DNA from: Pararge aegeria
Lineage: Eukaryota; Arthropoda; Insecta; Lepidoptera; Nymphalidae
Direction of reading: 5' to 3'
DNA length: 64,000 bases
NCBI RefSeq assembly: GCF_905163445.1
Contig: NW_024396999.1
Location: 35,203-99,202 of the forward strand
This document shows positions 1 through 7,337 of the stretch, in pieces. Both the position numbers and the translations under genes were made by a program. Below the pieces are notes generated by a model. It searched no databases and was not told the DNA's origin. It saw only the letters and a list, made by a program, of their open reading frames with translations. The stretch's first letter is position 1. Every line of letters starts with the position of its first letter.

Positions 1-420
1 TGAGGGTCTGGTGCCAGTGGTGGTTGATTAGATCCACACACTATACTTTTTATAATTATGTGGCGTTATGTCTCTATAAAAGTGGTGGTCTTTTATTATG
101 TTATTTATTAATGGTATTTTTTTAATATCATATCAATATTGTACCCCGCACGGGGGGAGGTAGGGGGGGGTAGGTAGTGACGAAAAATAACGATACGGGA
201 CTCTTACGAGGTCTCGTAATCGGAATGAGTTTCTGCGACTACCATTGTCTGTCGCGGGTAACGGGGAATCAGGGTTCGATTCCGGTGAGGGAGCCTGAGA
301 AACTGCTACCACATCCAAGGAAGGCAGCAGGCGCGCAAATTACCCACTCCCTGCACGGGGGGGGAGGTACGGGTAGGTAGTGACGAAAAATAACGATACG
401 GGACTCTTACGAGGTCCCGT
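1..420 (+). repeat. Partial leading unit (TATA segment copy 2 and 18S blocks B1/B2)
   Basis: This is the 3' part of a unit whose start lies outside the window. It opens in the tail of 18S fragment A ('tgagggtctggtgccag', 1-17), passes through the second TATA-containing AT-rich segment (about 61-151), and ends with 18S blocks B1 (about 148-231) and B2 (about 232-420). The poly-G run in B1 is 8 bases long. No coding potential is apparent beyond translated rRNA. Confidence 0.9.
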
Positions 421-1060
421 CATCGAATAATCAATACACGAACTGCCCACACACTTGTAAATATAGACGCGCAAGATCGTTACACGAACCGCTTACCATT
501 ATAGTAAACTACTATGCAAACACACATAACATATACGCAATAAGAGAACTTTAAATTGGAGATTTTACCCTACCACACCCGTCTGTCTCATTCTGAAAAC
601 TATTCAAAATAATTGCTATTTTTCATTCTCATTCAAATATAAATAATAGTAAATAATATATAATTTTTGACTGAACTGAACCCAAGTGCCCGGCCTGTGG
701 CCGGGCACCCCTCGTATTCATGTTCTAACCTAACCTAACCTAAATCTAGTTTTGACACCTTTAGACTTTAGATTCAAGATTTAATGTGAATATATGCATT
801 AATAAAAACTCATTACTATTTTAATACTAGTTATGCTGCTGTTGATGCACTGATGAAAGCCAGATAGCTAGATCAGTGTTTAGTTAGTCGTAGTTGCCGG
901 TGGGCTGAGGTCTAAAGGAATCCAAACTAGTTTTAAAAGGTTTGGATAGGTTAGGTTAGGTTAGAACATGAATAAGACGGGTGCCCGGCCGCAGGCCGGT
1001 CACTTAGGTTCAGTTCCGTTTAAAAAAAAAAAAACAAAAAACAAAACGTACCAATACAAA

Positions 1061-1104
1061 TGCGCGCGCGCAACTCTGCGCGCGCGCAGAGTTGCGCGCG
1101 CGCA
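1061..1104. repeat. Perfect 44-bp palindrome at the retrotransposon 5' end
   Basis: The first 44 bases of the element equal their own reverse complement. The layout is T, five GC dinucleotides, AACTCT, five GC, AGAGTT, five GC, A. As RNA or single-stranded DNA it would form a very stable hairpin. It abuts the 5' junction exactly and occurs nowhere else in the window. It could be a true structured leader, or a product of foldback or template jumping at the end of first-strand synthesis. Confidence 0.93.
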
Positions 1105-1162
1105 TCGGGCCGCGACGGACGTTGACAGAAGCGTCGCGCGTAGCGCGGAGGTGTTTTCGAAA

Positions 1163-2437
1163 ATGACGAATACGTTAAAGTGCAACAATTGTAATATAGT
1201 TATCGATGAGCTATTAGCTTATATCCAAAATAAAATATCCATCGCGGATGAAATTAGTTTGGTGCGAATATGTGAGTCAGCTTTCTCGTCCGAACAAATT
1301 TTAAAATCGAACAACCTTCTTCGGGAGTCGTTACCGTCTGACTTGTGTAAGACAGCACGTAAAGGCAAAGGCAAAGAGGGACGCCTATTGAATGACATTA
1401 TAGGCTTGTTTAAAGTGACCGATCCAGATGTCATGCCTATATTCGTAGCTAGGGATTTGGAGAAGCTACCACCTATAACGTTTGATCACCTAGACGTCTC
1501 CAAGCTCCTTAAGGATATGATGTTGTTGCAGGCGGAGATTCAAAACATAAAATCTTCGTATGTGACAGTTGAACAGCTTGAAGAAGTAAAAAAGGAGTGT
1601 CAATTCGGAAAGTCTTTGTCGCCGTCTTTCTCAGCCGTAAAAGTTAACATGAAAAGAGGAGCCTACCGTGATAGTGGACCGATAGGATTATCTCAATTAG
1701 ACGATACCATAGTTGTGACTAATTTAGAACATTCAAATTGCCAGCAATCTTCCCCTAGTGAATATAATCTGCAGTATAGAAATATGAATATAAATAACAA
1801 GGAGGGTAGTCCCGCGTTTTCAAGTAACGTATTTAAACAAAAAATTAATCGTTGCATCACGAGCGGTGGACGCGGCTCGGAGCCCGACGCCGCGGTGCGC
1901 GCGGGCGCCGGCGGCGGGGAGCAAGGTGCGTCATCGCACGTTATCACTAGCGAGCCGAGTGATCAGTCGACGGGGCCAATGCAAAAGCAAACTTATGCGG
2001 GCGTCGCGAAGGTCCATGACCCAAACGAAGGCTGGACGGTGGTGCAGAGGAAGTCGCAAAGATCTAAAAACCGGCTCATTGGTAATACAGGAAATTTTGT
2101 AGTAGAATGCGAAGAGAAATTTAGGGCGGCAGATAGGAAAATACCCTTATTCATTACGAATGTACATAAAGACACGGTGGAATCGGATATAATTAATTAT
2201 ATCTCGAAGAAAACAAAGGAGAATGTCACTTTGGAAAAAATTTCTATTAAACGACAGTGTGAACACCACGCATATAAGCTTTTGGTATCTCAAAGCAAAC
2301 TCCCATTATATCTAGATGAGAATCTCTGGCCACAGGGAATAATTTTTCGTCGGTTTGTGCATTTCAAACATAAGCGTCTGAACGAAACGCCTGTTACAGA
2401 GGTCCCGCTGAATAATACACCTACTGTTAATGGATAA
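1163..2437 (+). CDS. Retrotransposon ORF1 protein (Gag-like nucleic-acid-binding protein)
   Basis: This ORF encodes 424 aa if translation starts at the ATG at 1163. The frame is open upstream to an ATG at 968, but that ATG is inside the host repeat and the extension translates the repeat and the palindrome, so I chose 1163. Visible features: CNNC near residues 7-10; a basic KGKGK patch near 68-72; a predicted helical/coiled-coil stretch near 113-145 (DVSKLLKDMM onward); a low-complexity Gly/Ala/Ser region near 234-260; and a C-terminal domain near 326-400 beginning IPLFITNV that resembles an RRM-like fold. No CCHC knuckles are seen. By analogy with other LINE ORF1 proteins it should coat element RNA and help target-primed reverse transcription. 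It overlaps ORF2 by 8 nt. Family membership is inferred from general resemblance to insect LINE ORF1 proteins. Confidence 0.85.
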   Translation: MTNTLKCNNCNIVIDELLAYIQNKISIADEISLVRICESAFSSEQILKSNNLLRESLPSDLCKTARKGKGKEGRLLNDIIGLFKVTDPDVMPIFVARDLEKLPPITFDHLDVSKLLKDMMLLQAEIQNIKSSYVTVEQLEEVKKECQFGKSLSPSFSAVKVNMKRGAYRDSGPIGLSQLDDTIVVTNLEHSNCQQSSPSEYNLQYRNMNINNKEGSPAFSSNVFKQKINRCITSGGRGSEPDAAVRAGAGGGEQGASSHVITSEPSDQSTGPMQKQTYAGVAKVHDPNEGWTVVQRKSQRSKNRLIGNTGNFVVECEEKFRAADRKIPLFITNVHKDTVESDIINYISKKTKENVTLEKISIKRQCEHHAYKLLVSQSKLPLYLDENLWPQGIIFRRFVHFKHKRLNETPVTEVPLNNTPTVNG

Positions 2438-5222
2438 AGGTTTCTTATGTAATTTTGTTACTTTTAATTGCAAGAGCGTGAAGCGATCTGCACAATGTAT
2501 TAGTGAGTTATGTAAAACTTCAGATATAATTGCACTTCAAGAACACTGGTTGCTCCCGGAAGAATTGTCTTTTCTTGACACTTTGTGCGATGACTTCAGC
2601 GCCACGGGAGTGTCTGCGGTGGACACATCGGCGGGTATTCTACGTGGAAGACCTTATGGAGGGGTCGCGCTGCTGTGGAGGCGTAGCGTCTTTCAAAAAG
2701 TGTCAGTGATTCAGTGTAACAATCGGCGCATCTGTGCTATAAAGGTAGTGTTACATGAAAAATCGTTTATCGTGATGAGTGTATATATGCCTACGGATGT
2801 GATTGCTAACCTAGCGGATTTCACGGACATTCTAAGCTCGGTGAGTGCCATTATTGAGACCTACGGGGAAAGTTGTGTATATATACTTGGGGACTACAAT
2901 GCGCACCCTTCGGAGCGCTTTTATCATAAACTTACTCAGTTCTGCATAGAACGAGAATGGAGCTGTATAGATGCGGAAGTGCTAGGTCCGAGGTCGAATA
3001 CCTATACTTTTTTAAGCGAAGCACACGGGTCTAAGCGGTGGCTCGATCACTGCCTAGTAACTAAAGCAGCGGCAGACTCCGTGCGCAATGTGTCAGTTCT
3101 ATACGATGTGTTGTGGTCGGATCATTTCCCTCTGGTAGTGGAATGTAATATTGACGTTTTGATACCTAAGAGAGCGGATTGTAATACCTATTTAAATGAG
3201 ATTTACTGGGGTGAGCGAAATCAACATCAAATAGACACATACCAGAGGGAATGTCACGAGAGGCTGAGGATGATTAACTTCCCACAGGAGCTTCACGGTT
3301 GCTGTGATCGTACATGCAGTGACATCAGGCATAGAGATGTAATAACTCAGTTGTACAGCAACATCGTTCAGGCCTTGATAGAATCGTCACTGGTAGGTCG
3401 AGAGAGCACTAGGCGCGTGAAAAGAAAGAAGGTCCTTGGTTGGAATAAGCACGTAGCCGAAGCTCACGGGATGGCCAGGCAAAAATTTTTGTTATGGTCG
3501 TGGTACGGTAAACCAACTTCGGGAATTATTTATAGAGAAATGTGTGAGGCTAGAAAAATTTTCAAATCTCGTTTGAAATGGTGCCAAAACCATGAAGAGC
3601 AAATTAAGTTGGATATTCTAGCCTCGCATCACTCAAAAAACGATTTTCGCGGATTTTGGAAACATACAAATAAAATGAATAACAAACCGTCACTGCCTGT
3701 GAGCGTTGGTGGCGTGTGTGAGCCAGACAAGATTTCCGATCTTTTCATGGAGCACTTCGTAGTTAAATCACCCCGGGGTCCTTCACAAACGATGCTTGAT
3801 GTTGAGGCCAGTATTGAAATGGAAATTCAATTTAAGTGTAAAGACGTTGCTCACACAATTAAGCATATGACCAGAGGAAAATCTCCAGGTCATGATGGAC
3901 TCAGCATTGAGCATCTACAGTATGCTGGGCCACATTTACCCAGAGTGCTCACAATGCTCTATAATATTTGTATGAGCCACAGTTTTATGCCTAGTGAGAT
4001 GATGAGGACTATAGTTGTACCTATTGTGAAAAACAAAACCGGCGACTTAGCGGACAAAAACAACTATAGGCCTATCTCATTGGCAACGGTCATCTCGAAG
4101 GTGTTTGACAGCATGCTTAATAACCAACTGAATAAGTTATTTAGGCCACATGACAACCAGTTTGGATTTCAACCTGGAGTGTCGACGGAGAGCGCTGTGC
4201 TTGGTCTTAAGCATGCTGTCACATACTATACGAAGCGTAAGACTCCAATTTACGCCTGCTTTCTGGACCTATCCAAGGCTTTTGACCTGGTATCTTATGA
4301 TATCTTATGGAGAAAACTGGAAGGAATTAAAGTTCCACTGGAACTCATCAATATTTTCAAATATTGGTATGGAAACCAGGTCAACAGCGTGCGATGGGCG
4401 GGCGTATTATCACGTCCGTATCTGTTGGAGTGCGGGGTGAGGCAGGGGGGTTTGACTTCACCTACGCTCTTCAACCTATATGTGAACGAGTTGCTCGGCG
4501 AGCTCAGCAGCACCAGGACCGGCTGTTACATAGATGGGGTTTGTTTGAATAACATTAGCTACGCTGATGACATGGTGCTGGTGAGTGCGTCGGTTTGTGG
4601 CCTGAGAAAACTGTTGGCGATTTGTGAAGCTTTTGTGGAAAAACACGGTCTTACTTATAATGTAAAGAAAAGTGTGGTAATGGTCTTTGAGGCCATGGGC
4701 AAAACACAGAAGAAAGTTCCACCCATCTTTCTAAATGGAAATGCACTAGAAAGAGTGTATCAATATAAATATCTAGGGCATATGTTGACCCCTGACCTCA
4801 AAGACGATACTGACATCGAGAGGGAACGGAGAGCAGTGTCAGTGAGAGCGAATATGCTGGCTCGCAGGTTTGCACGTTGTTCCACCAATGTAAAGATAAC
4901 TTTGTTTAGAGCCTATTGTACATCTTTTTACACGTGCAACCTGTGGGTCAAGTACTCCACAAAATCGTACAGCGCTCTCCGTGTCCAGTATAACAATGCC
5001 TTCAGGGTGCTGATGGGGCTGCCCCGGTATTGCAGCGCATCAGGGATGTTTGCGGCGGCGCAAGTTGATTGTTTTTATGCGACAATGCGTAAAAGATGCG
5101 GATCCCTGGTGCGTAGATTGCGGAGCAGTTCCAACAGCATTCTGAAATTGATTGCCAGTCGATTGGACTGTGTATATGTAAATCATTGCTGCGTCGTTTC
5201 TAATGGAATGGTGCAGCGATGA
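2430..5222 (+). CDS. Retrotransposon ORF2 polyprotein: AP-like endonuclease plus reverse transcriptase
   Basis: The ORF encodes 930 aa. The N-terminal ~235 residues form an apurinic-type endonuclease, with N13 in TFNCKS, E38 in LQEHW, D155 and N157 in GDYNAHP, D206/H207 in WLDH, and terminal S230-D231-H232. It would nick the target. The reverse transcriptase spans roughly 460-780: SPGHDG at 485-490, NYRPISL at 545-551, catalytic D613 in LDLSKAFD, GVRQGG at 669-674, and the YADD box at 711-714 with D713/D714. The remaining ~200 residues are thumb and C-terminal region. No RNase H and no CCHC zinc finger are seen, as in many CR1-group elements. All expected catalytic residues are present and no frameshift or stop interrupts the frame. 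The start codon lies just upstream of the ORF1 stop (ATGGATAA), which suggests termination-reinitiation on a bicistronic RNA. Confidence 0.95.
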   Translation: MDKGFLCNFVTFNCKSVKRSAQCISELCKTSDIIALQEHWLLPEELSFLDTLCDDFSATGVSAVDTSAGILRGRPYGGVALLWRRSVFQKVSVIQCNNRRICAIKVVLHEKSFIVMSVYMPTDVIANLADFTDILSSVSAIIETYGESCVYILGDYNAHPSERFYHKLTQFCIEREWSCIDAEVLGPRSNTYTFLSEAHGSKRWLDHCLVTKAAADSVRNVSVLYDVLWSDHFPLVVECNIDVLIPKRADCNTYLNEIYWGERNQHQIDTYQRECHERLRMINFPQELHGCCDRTCSDIRHRDVITQLYSNIVQALIESSLVGRESTRRVKRKKVLGWNKHVAEAHGMARQKFLLWSWYGKPTSGIIYREMCEARKIFKSRLKWCQNHEEQIKLDILASHHSKNDFRGFWKHTNKMNNKPSLPVSVGGVCEPDKISDLFMEHFVVKSPRGPSQTMLDVEASIEMEIQFKCKDVAHTIKHMTRGKSPGHDGLSIEHLQYAGPHLPRVLTMLYNICMSHSFMPSEMMRTIVVPIVKNKTGDLADKNNYRPISLATVISKVFDSMLNNQLNKLFRPHDNQFGFQPGVSTESAVLGLKHAVTYYTKRKTPIYACFLDLSKAFDLVSYDILWRKLEGIKVPLELINIFKYWYGNQVNSVRWAGVLSRPYLLECGVRQGGLTSPTLFNLYVNELLGELSSTRTGCYIDGVCLNNISYADDMVLVSASVCGLRKLLAICEAFVEKHGLTYNVKKSVVMVFEAMGKTQKKVPPIFLNGNALERVYQYKYLGHMLTPDLKDDTDIERERRAVSVRANMLARRFARCSTNVKITLFRAYCTSFYTCNLWVKYSTKSYSALRVQYNNAFRVLMGLPRYCSASGMFAAAQVDCFYATMRKRCGSLVRRLRSSSNSILKLIASRLDCVYVNHCCVVSNGMVQR

Positions 5223-5270
5223 CCTACATACTTAATAATTAGGTACTTAGTGTTTTTTAGGTTAATTTAC

Positions 5271-5317
5271 TAACATAGATATAAGCTTTGTATTACTAAC
5301 AATATGAGTCTATGTTA
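5271..5317 (+). promoter_or_regulatory. Inverted repeat in the 3' UTR, possible RT recognition hairpin
   Basis: A perfect 9-bp stem (TAACATAGA at 5271-5279, TCTATGTTA at 5309-5317) encloses a 29-nt loop just before the poly(A) signal. LINE reverse transcriptases commonly recognise a 3' stem-loop in their own RNA, so this is a candidate. The stem is seen in the sequence; the function is inferred. Confidence 0.5.
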
Positions 5318-5322
5318 CTTGA

Positions 5323-5328
5323 AATAAA
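5323..5328 (+). promoter_or_regulatory. Polyadenylation signal AATAAA of the retrotransposon
   Basis: A canonical AATAAA lies about 100 nt after the ORF2 stop and about 25 nt before the element's end, the expected place for a LINE transcript 3' end. Confidence 0.6.
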
Positions 5329-5356
5329 TATTTATTATTATATTATTTATTATAAA
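5326..5356 (+). repeat. ATT-rich microsatellite tail of the retrotransposon
   Basis: The 3' end is an irregular run of ATT/ATTT units rather than poly(A). Short microsatellite 3' tails are typical of several CR1/L2-related LINE groups. The final 'aaa' is shared with the target and cannot be assigned. Confidence 0.6.
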
Positions 5357-6161
5357 GTACTCTTATTCATATTAGAAGATATTGTAAAATAACAATTAAT
5401 TTAATTTTTTTTTTTTTTTTTCACTTACACATTAGGCCCGTCGCGCCGCGCCACTACTATATGGGGCGAAGGTGCGAAGTCGACGGCGACGACAAAGTAC
5501 CGAGTCTAAGGAGACTGATGGCGGCGCCACACAGTGGCGTTATGTCTCTATAAAAGTGGTGGTCTTTTATTATGTTATTTATTAATGGTATTATTTTAAT
5601 ATCATATCAATATTGTACCCCGCACAGGGGGGAGGTACGGGTAGGTAGTGACGAAAAATAACGATACGGGACTCTTACGAGGTCTCGCAATCGGAATGAG
5701 TACACTTTAAATATTTTAACGAGGTAAAATTTAAGGGCATTGAGGGTCTGGTGCCAGTGGTGGTTGATTAGATCCACACACTATACTTTTTATAATTATG
5801 TGGCGTTATGTCTCTATAAAAGTGGTGGTCTTTTATTATGTTATTTATTAATGGTATTTTTTTAATATCATATCAATATTGTACCCCGCACGGGGGGAGG
5901 TAGGGGGGGGGTAGGTAGTGACGAAAAATAACGATACGGGACTCTTACGAGGTCTCGTAATCGGAATGAGTTTCTGCGACTACCATTGTCTGTCGCGGGT
6001 AACGGGGAATCAGGGTTCGATTCCGGTGAGGGAGCCTGAGAAACTGCTACCACATCCAAGGAAGGCAGCAGGCGCGCAAATTACCCACTCCCTGCAGGGG
6101 GGGGGAGGTACGGGTAGGTAGTGACGAAAAATAACGATACGGGACTCTTACGAGGTCCCGT

Positions 6162-6413
6162 CATCGAATAATCAATACACGAACTGCCCACACACTTGTA
6201 AATATAGACGCGCAAGATCGTTACACGAACCGCTTACCATTATAGTAAACTACTATGCAAACACACATAACATATACGCAATAAGAGAACTTTAAATTGG
6301 AGATTTTACCCTACCACACCCGTCTGTCTCATTCTGAAAACTATTCAAAATAATTGCTATTTTTCATTCTCATTCAAATATAAATAATAGTAAATAATAT
6401 ATAATTTTTGACT
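6162..6413. other. Reference unit module: AT-rich spacer, unrecognised
   Basis: About 250 bp of AT-rich sequence follows the 18S-derived block. I recognise no gene, RNA or element in it. It holds 'cttaccattatagtaaactac' and a very AT-rich end ('taataatatataat'-like) before the fold-back element. It is present in every unit and almost invariant. In unit 19 its end is fused directly to the next TATA segment. Confidence 0.8.
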
Positions 6414-6426
6414 GAACTGAACCCAA

Positions 6427-6449
6427 GTGCCCGGCCTGTGGCCGGGCAC
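6427..6449. other. GC-rich perfect hairpin in the left inverted repeat
   Basis: GTGCCCGGCC and GGCCGGGCAC form a perfect 10-bp stem around a TGT loop. The right arm carries a decayed version (6722-6744). In unit 14 this hairpin has been cleanly deleted between flanking CCC runs, as expected if it is replicated badly. Confidence 0.9.
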
Positions 6450-6466
6450 CCCTCGTATTCATGTTC

Positions 6467-6484
6467 TAACCTAACCTAACCTAA
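6467..6484 (-). repeat. Telomere-like (TTAGG)3 motif, C-strand orientation
   Basis: TAACC repeated three times plus TAA matches the ancestral insect telomere repeat TTAGG read on the minus strand. It sits at the inner end of the left inverted repeat and is mirrored at 6688-6705. Three copies are too few to be a real telomere. Confidence 0.75.
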
Positions 6485-6687
6485 ATCTAGTTTTGACACC
6501 TTTAGACTTTAGATTCAAGATTTAATGTGAATATATGCATTAATAAAAACTCATTACTATTTTAATACTAGTTATGCTGCTGTTGATGCACTGATGAAAG
6601 CCAGATAGCTAGATCAGTGTTTAGTTAGTCGTAGTTGCCGGTGGGCTGAGGTCTAAAGGAATCCAAACTAGTTTTAAAAGGTTTGGA

Positions 6688-6705
6688 TAGGTTAGGTTAG
6701 GTTAG
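6688..6705 (+). repeat. Telomere-like (TTAGG)3 motif, G-strand orientation
   Basis: TAGGTTAGGTTAGGTTAG is the mirror partner of 6467-6484, at the inner edge of the right inverted repeat. Units 41, 43 and 44 share a G-to-T change here ('atagttta'). Confidence 0.75.
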
Positions 6706-6762
6706 AACATGAATAAGACGGGTGCCCGGCCGCAGGCCGGTCACTTAGGTTCAGTTCCGTTT

Positions 6763-6866
6763 AAAAAAAAAAAAACAAAAAACAAAACGTACCAATACGA
6801 AGTACTCTTATTCATATTAGAAGATATTGTAAAATAACAATTAATTTAATTTTTTTTTTTTTTTTA
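6763..6866. repeat. Reference unit module: A-rich tract, insertion-target linker, T-rich tract
   Basis: An A-run with CA interruptions (6763-6787) follows the right inverted repeat. About 60 bp later comes a T-run of about 17 (to 6866). The linker contains 'ccaatac(a/g)aagtactc', where the retrotransposon inserted in unit 1. Seven units (13, 21, 22, 23, 25, 26, 27) share a ~62-bp deletion removing this linker. Confidence 0.85.
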
Positions 6867-6869
6867 TAA

Positions 6870-6980
6870 CTTACACATTAGGCCCGTCGCGCCGCGCCAC
6901 TACTATATGGGGCGAAGGTGCGAAGTCGACGGCGACGACAAAGTACCGAGTCTAAGGAGACTGATGGCGGCGCCACACAG
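6870..6980. other. Reference unit module: GC-rich block, unrecognised
   Basis: About 110 bp, strongly GC- and CpG-rich against the AT-rich surroundings, running from 'cattaggcccgtcgcgc' to the short inverted repeat CGCCAC-ACA-GTGGCG. It holds one GTCGAC site. I recognise no gene or RNA in it. The sharp compositional boundary suggests a separate origin, possibly the end of another element or spacer DNA. Confidence 0.7.
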
Positions 6981-7071
6981 TGGCGTTATGTCTCTATAAA
7001 AGTGGTGGTCTTTTATTATGTTATTTATTAATGGTATTATTTTAATATCATATCAATATTGTACCCCGCAC
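6981..7071 (+). repeat. Reference unit module: TATA-containing segment, copy 1
   Basis: A ~91-bp AT-rich segment runs from TGGCGTTATG to the start of 18S fragment A. It is repeated 266 bp later (7247-7337) almost unchanged. Copy 1 has 'attattttaat' where copy 2 has 'atttttttaat', which allows crossover points in short units to be mapped. Confidence 0.92.
6995..7002 (+). promoter_or_regulatory. Perfect TATA-box sequence TATAAAAG (copy 1)
   Basis: TATAAAAG matches the TATA consensus and sits ~70 bp upstream of 18S fragment A. Units 15 (near 24600) and 39 (near 57426) have lost one A. No initiator or downstream gene supports real promoter activity. Confidence 0.35.
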
Positions 7072-7203
7072 AGGGGGGAGGTACGGGTAGGTAGTGACGA
7101 AAAATAACGATACGGGACTCTTACGAGGTCTCGCAATCGGAATGAGTACACTTTAAATATTTTAACGAGGTAAAATTTAAGGGCATTGAGGGTCTGGTGC
7201 CAG
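7068..7203 (+). pseudogene. 18S rRNA fragment A (pseudogene)
   Basis: It matches small-subunit rRNA from 'gcac-gggg-aggtag' through GTGACGAAAAATAACGAT, GAATGAGTACACTTTAAAT and TTTAACGAGG to GTCTGGTGCCAG, the region leading into the 530 loop. The 530-loop core (normally GCCAGCAGCCGCGG) reads GCCAGTGGTGGTTG, so it cannot act in a ribosome. A local duplication inserts an extra 'tacgggtagg' near the start. Short units lack this fragment or have it fused to B. Confidence 0.9.
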
Positions 7204-7246
7204 TGGTGGTTGATTAGATCCACACACTATACTTTTTATAATTATG

Positions 7247-7337
7247 TGGCGTTATGTCTCTATAAAAGTGGTGGTCTTTTATTATGTTATTTATTAATGG
7301 TATTTTTTTAATATCATATCAATATTGTACCCCGCAC
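7247..7337 (+). repeat. Reference unit module: TATA-containing segment, copy 2
   Basis: Near-identical to 6981-7071, with TATAAAAG at 7261-7268. It is separated from 18S fragment A by ~40 bp containing 'gatccacacactatac'. Together, copy 1 plus A and copy 2 plus B1 form a 266-bp internal tandem duplication within each full unit. Confidence 0.92.

Larger units (their letters stand above)
1061..5356 (+). mobile_element. Full-length non-LTR (LINE) retrotransposon, two ORFs, CR1/jockey-type
   Basis: The element holds a short GC-rich 5' leader, ORF1 (1163-2437), ORF2 (2430-5222), a ~130-bp 3' UTR with AATAAA, and an ATT-rich tail. No LTRs, integrase or RNase H domain are visible. The ends come from comparing unit 1 with its 43 empty siblings. 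The only candidate target duplication is 'aaa' (1058-1060 and 5354-5356), so the true 3' end may be 5353. An apurinic-type endonuclease plus a reverse transcriptase with YADD places it in the broad jockey/CR1 assemblage. A Daphne- or CR1-like clade is my best guess and needs a phylogeny. Both ORFs are open, so the copy looks young and possibly competent. It is the only copy in the window. Confidence 0.93.
421..6161 (+). repeat. Unit 1, interrupted by a retrotransposon
   Basis: This unit would be about 1,445 bp without the 4,296 bp inserted between its A-rich and T-rich tracts. The parts to the left (421-1060) and right (5357-6161) join exactly as in the uninterrupted units, where 'ccaatacaaa' runs directly into 'gtactc'. 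That comparison fixes the insertion boundaries. Confidence 0.93.
6414..6757. mobile_element. Reference unit module: 344-bp fold-back (TIR) element
   Basis: The left arm (6414-6484) and right arm (6688-6757) are imperfect reverse complements over ~70 bp. Each contains GTTCAGTTC/GAACTGAAC at the outer end, a GC hairpin, a shared 'catgttctaacc' or its complement, and a three-copy TTAGG-type motif at the inner end. The ~200-bp interior has no ORF, and holds an 8-bp stem (ATCCAAAC/GTTTGGAT) close to the right arm. This layout fits a non-autonomous fold-back or MITE-like element. No target duplication is clear, and no transposase is present. It recurs in nearly every unit; unit 7 lost most of the right arm and unit 19 lost it all. 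Confidence 0.7.

Noticed and set aside
133..380. Paired 60-71-codon frames on both strands, recurring in almost every unit
   Set aside because: They translate 18S rRNA fragments B1/B2. They overlap on both strands, change length with G-run slippage and have no codon signal. Such peptides are familiar false predictions from rRNA.
1000..2175. Small frames within ORF1 (1000-1188, 1219-1434, 1693-1947, 1866-2102 and 1993-2175)
   Set aside because: They are alternate-frame or antisense shadows of ORF1 with no independent support.
4150..4552. Small frames at 4150-4440, 4295-4513 and 4364-4552
   Set aside because: They lie in other frames of the ORF2 reverse transcriptase, which is intact and conserved.
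1061..5356. Site-specific rDNA retrotransposon (R1/R2/R7/R8 type)
   Set aside because: It lies in the A/T linker, not in 18S or 28S sequence, and occurs in only one of 44 identical sites.
6467..6705. True telomere
   Set aside because: Only three TTAGG-type copies in each of two facing motifs, embedded in a repeat unit.
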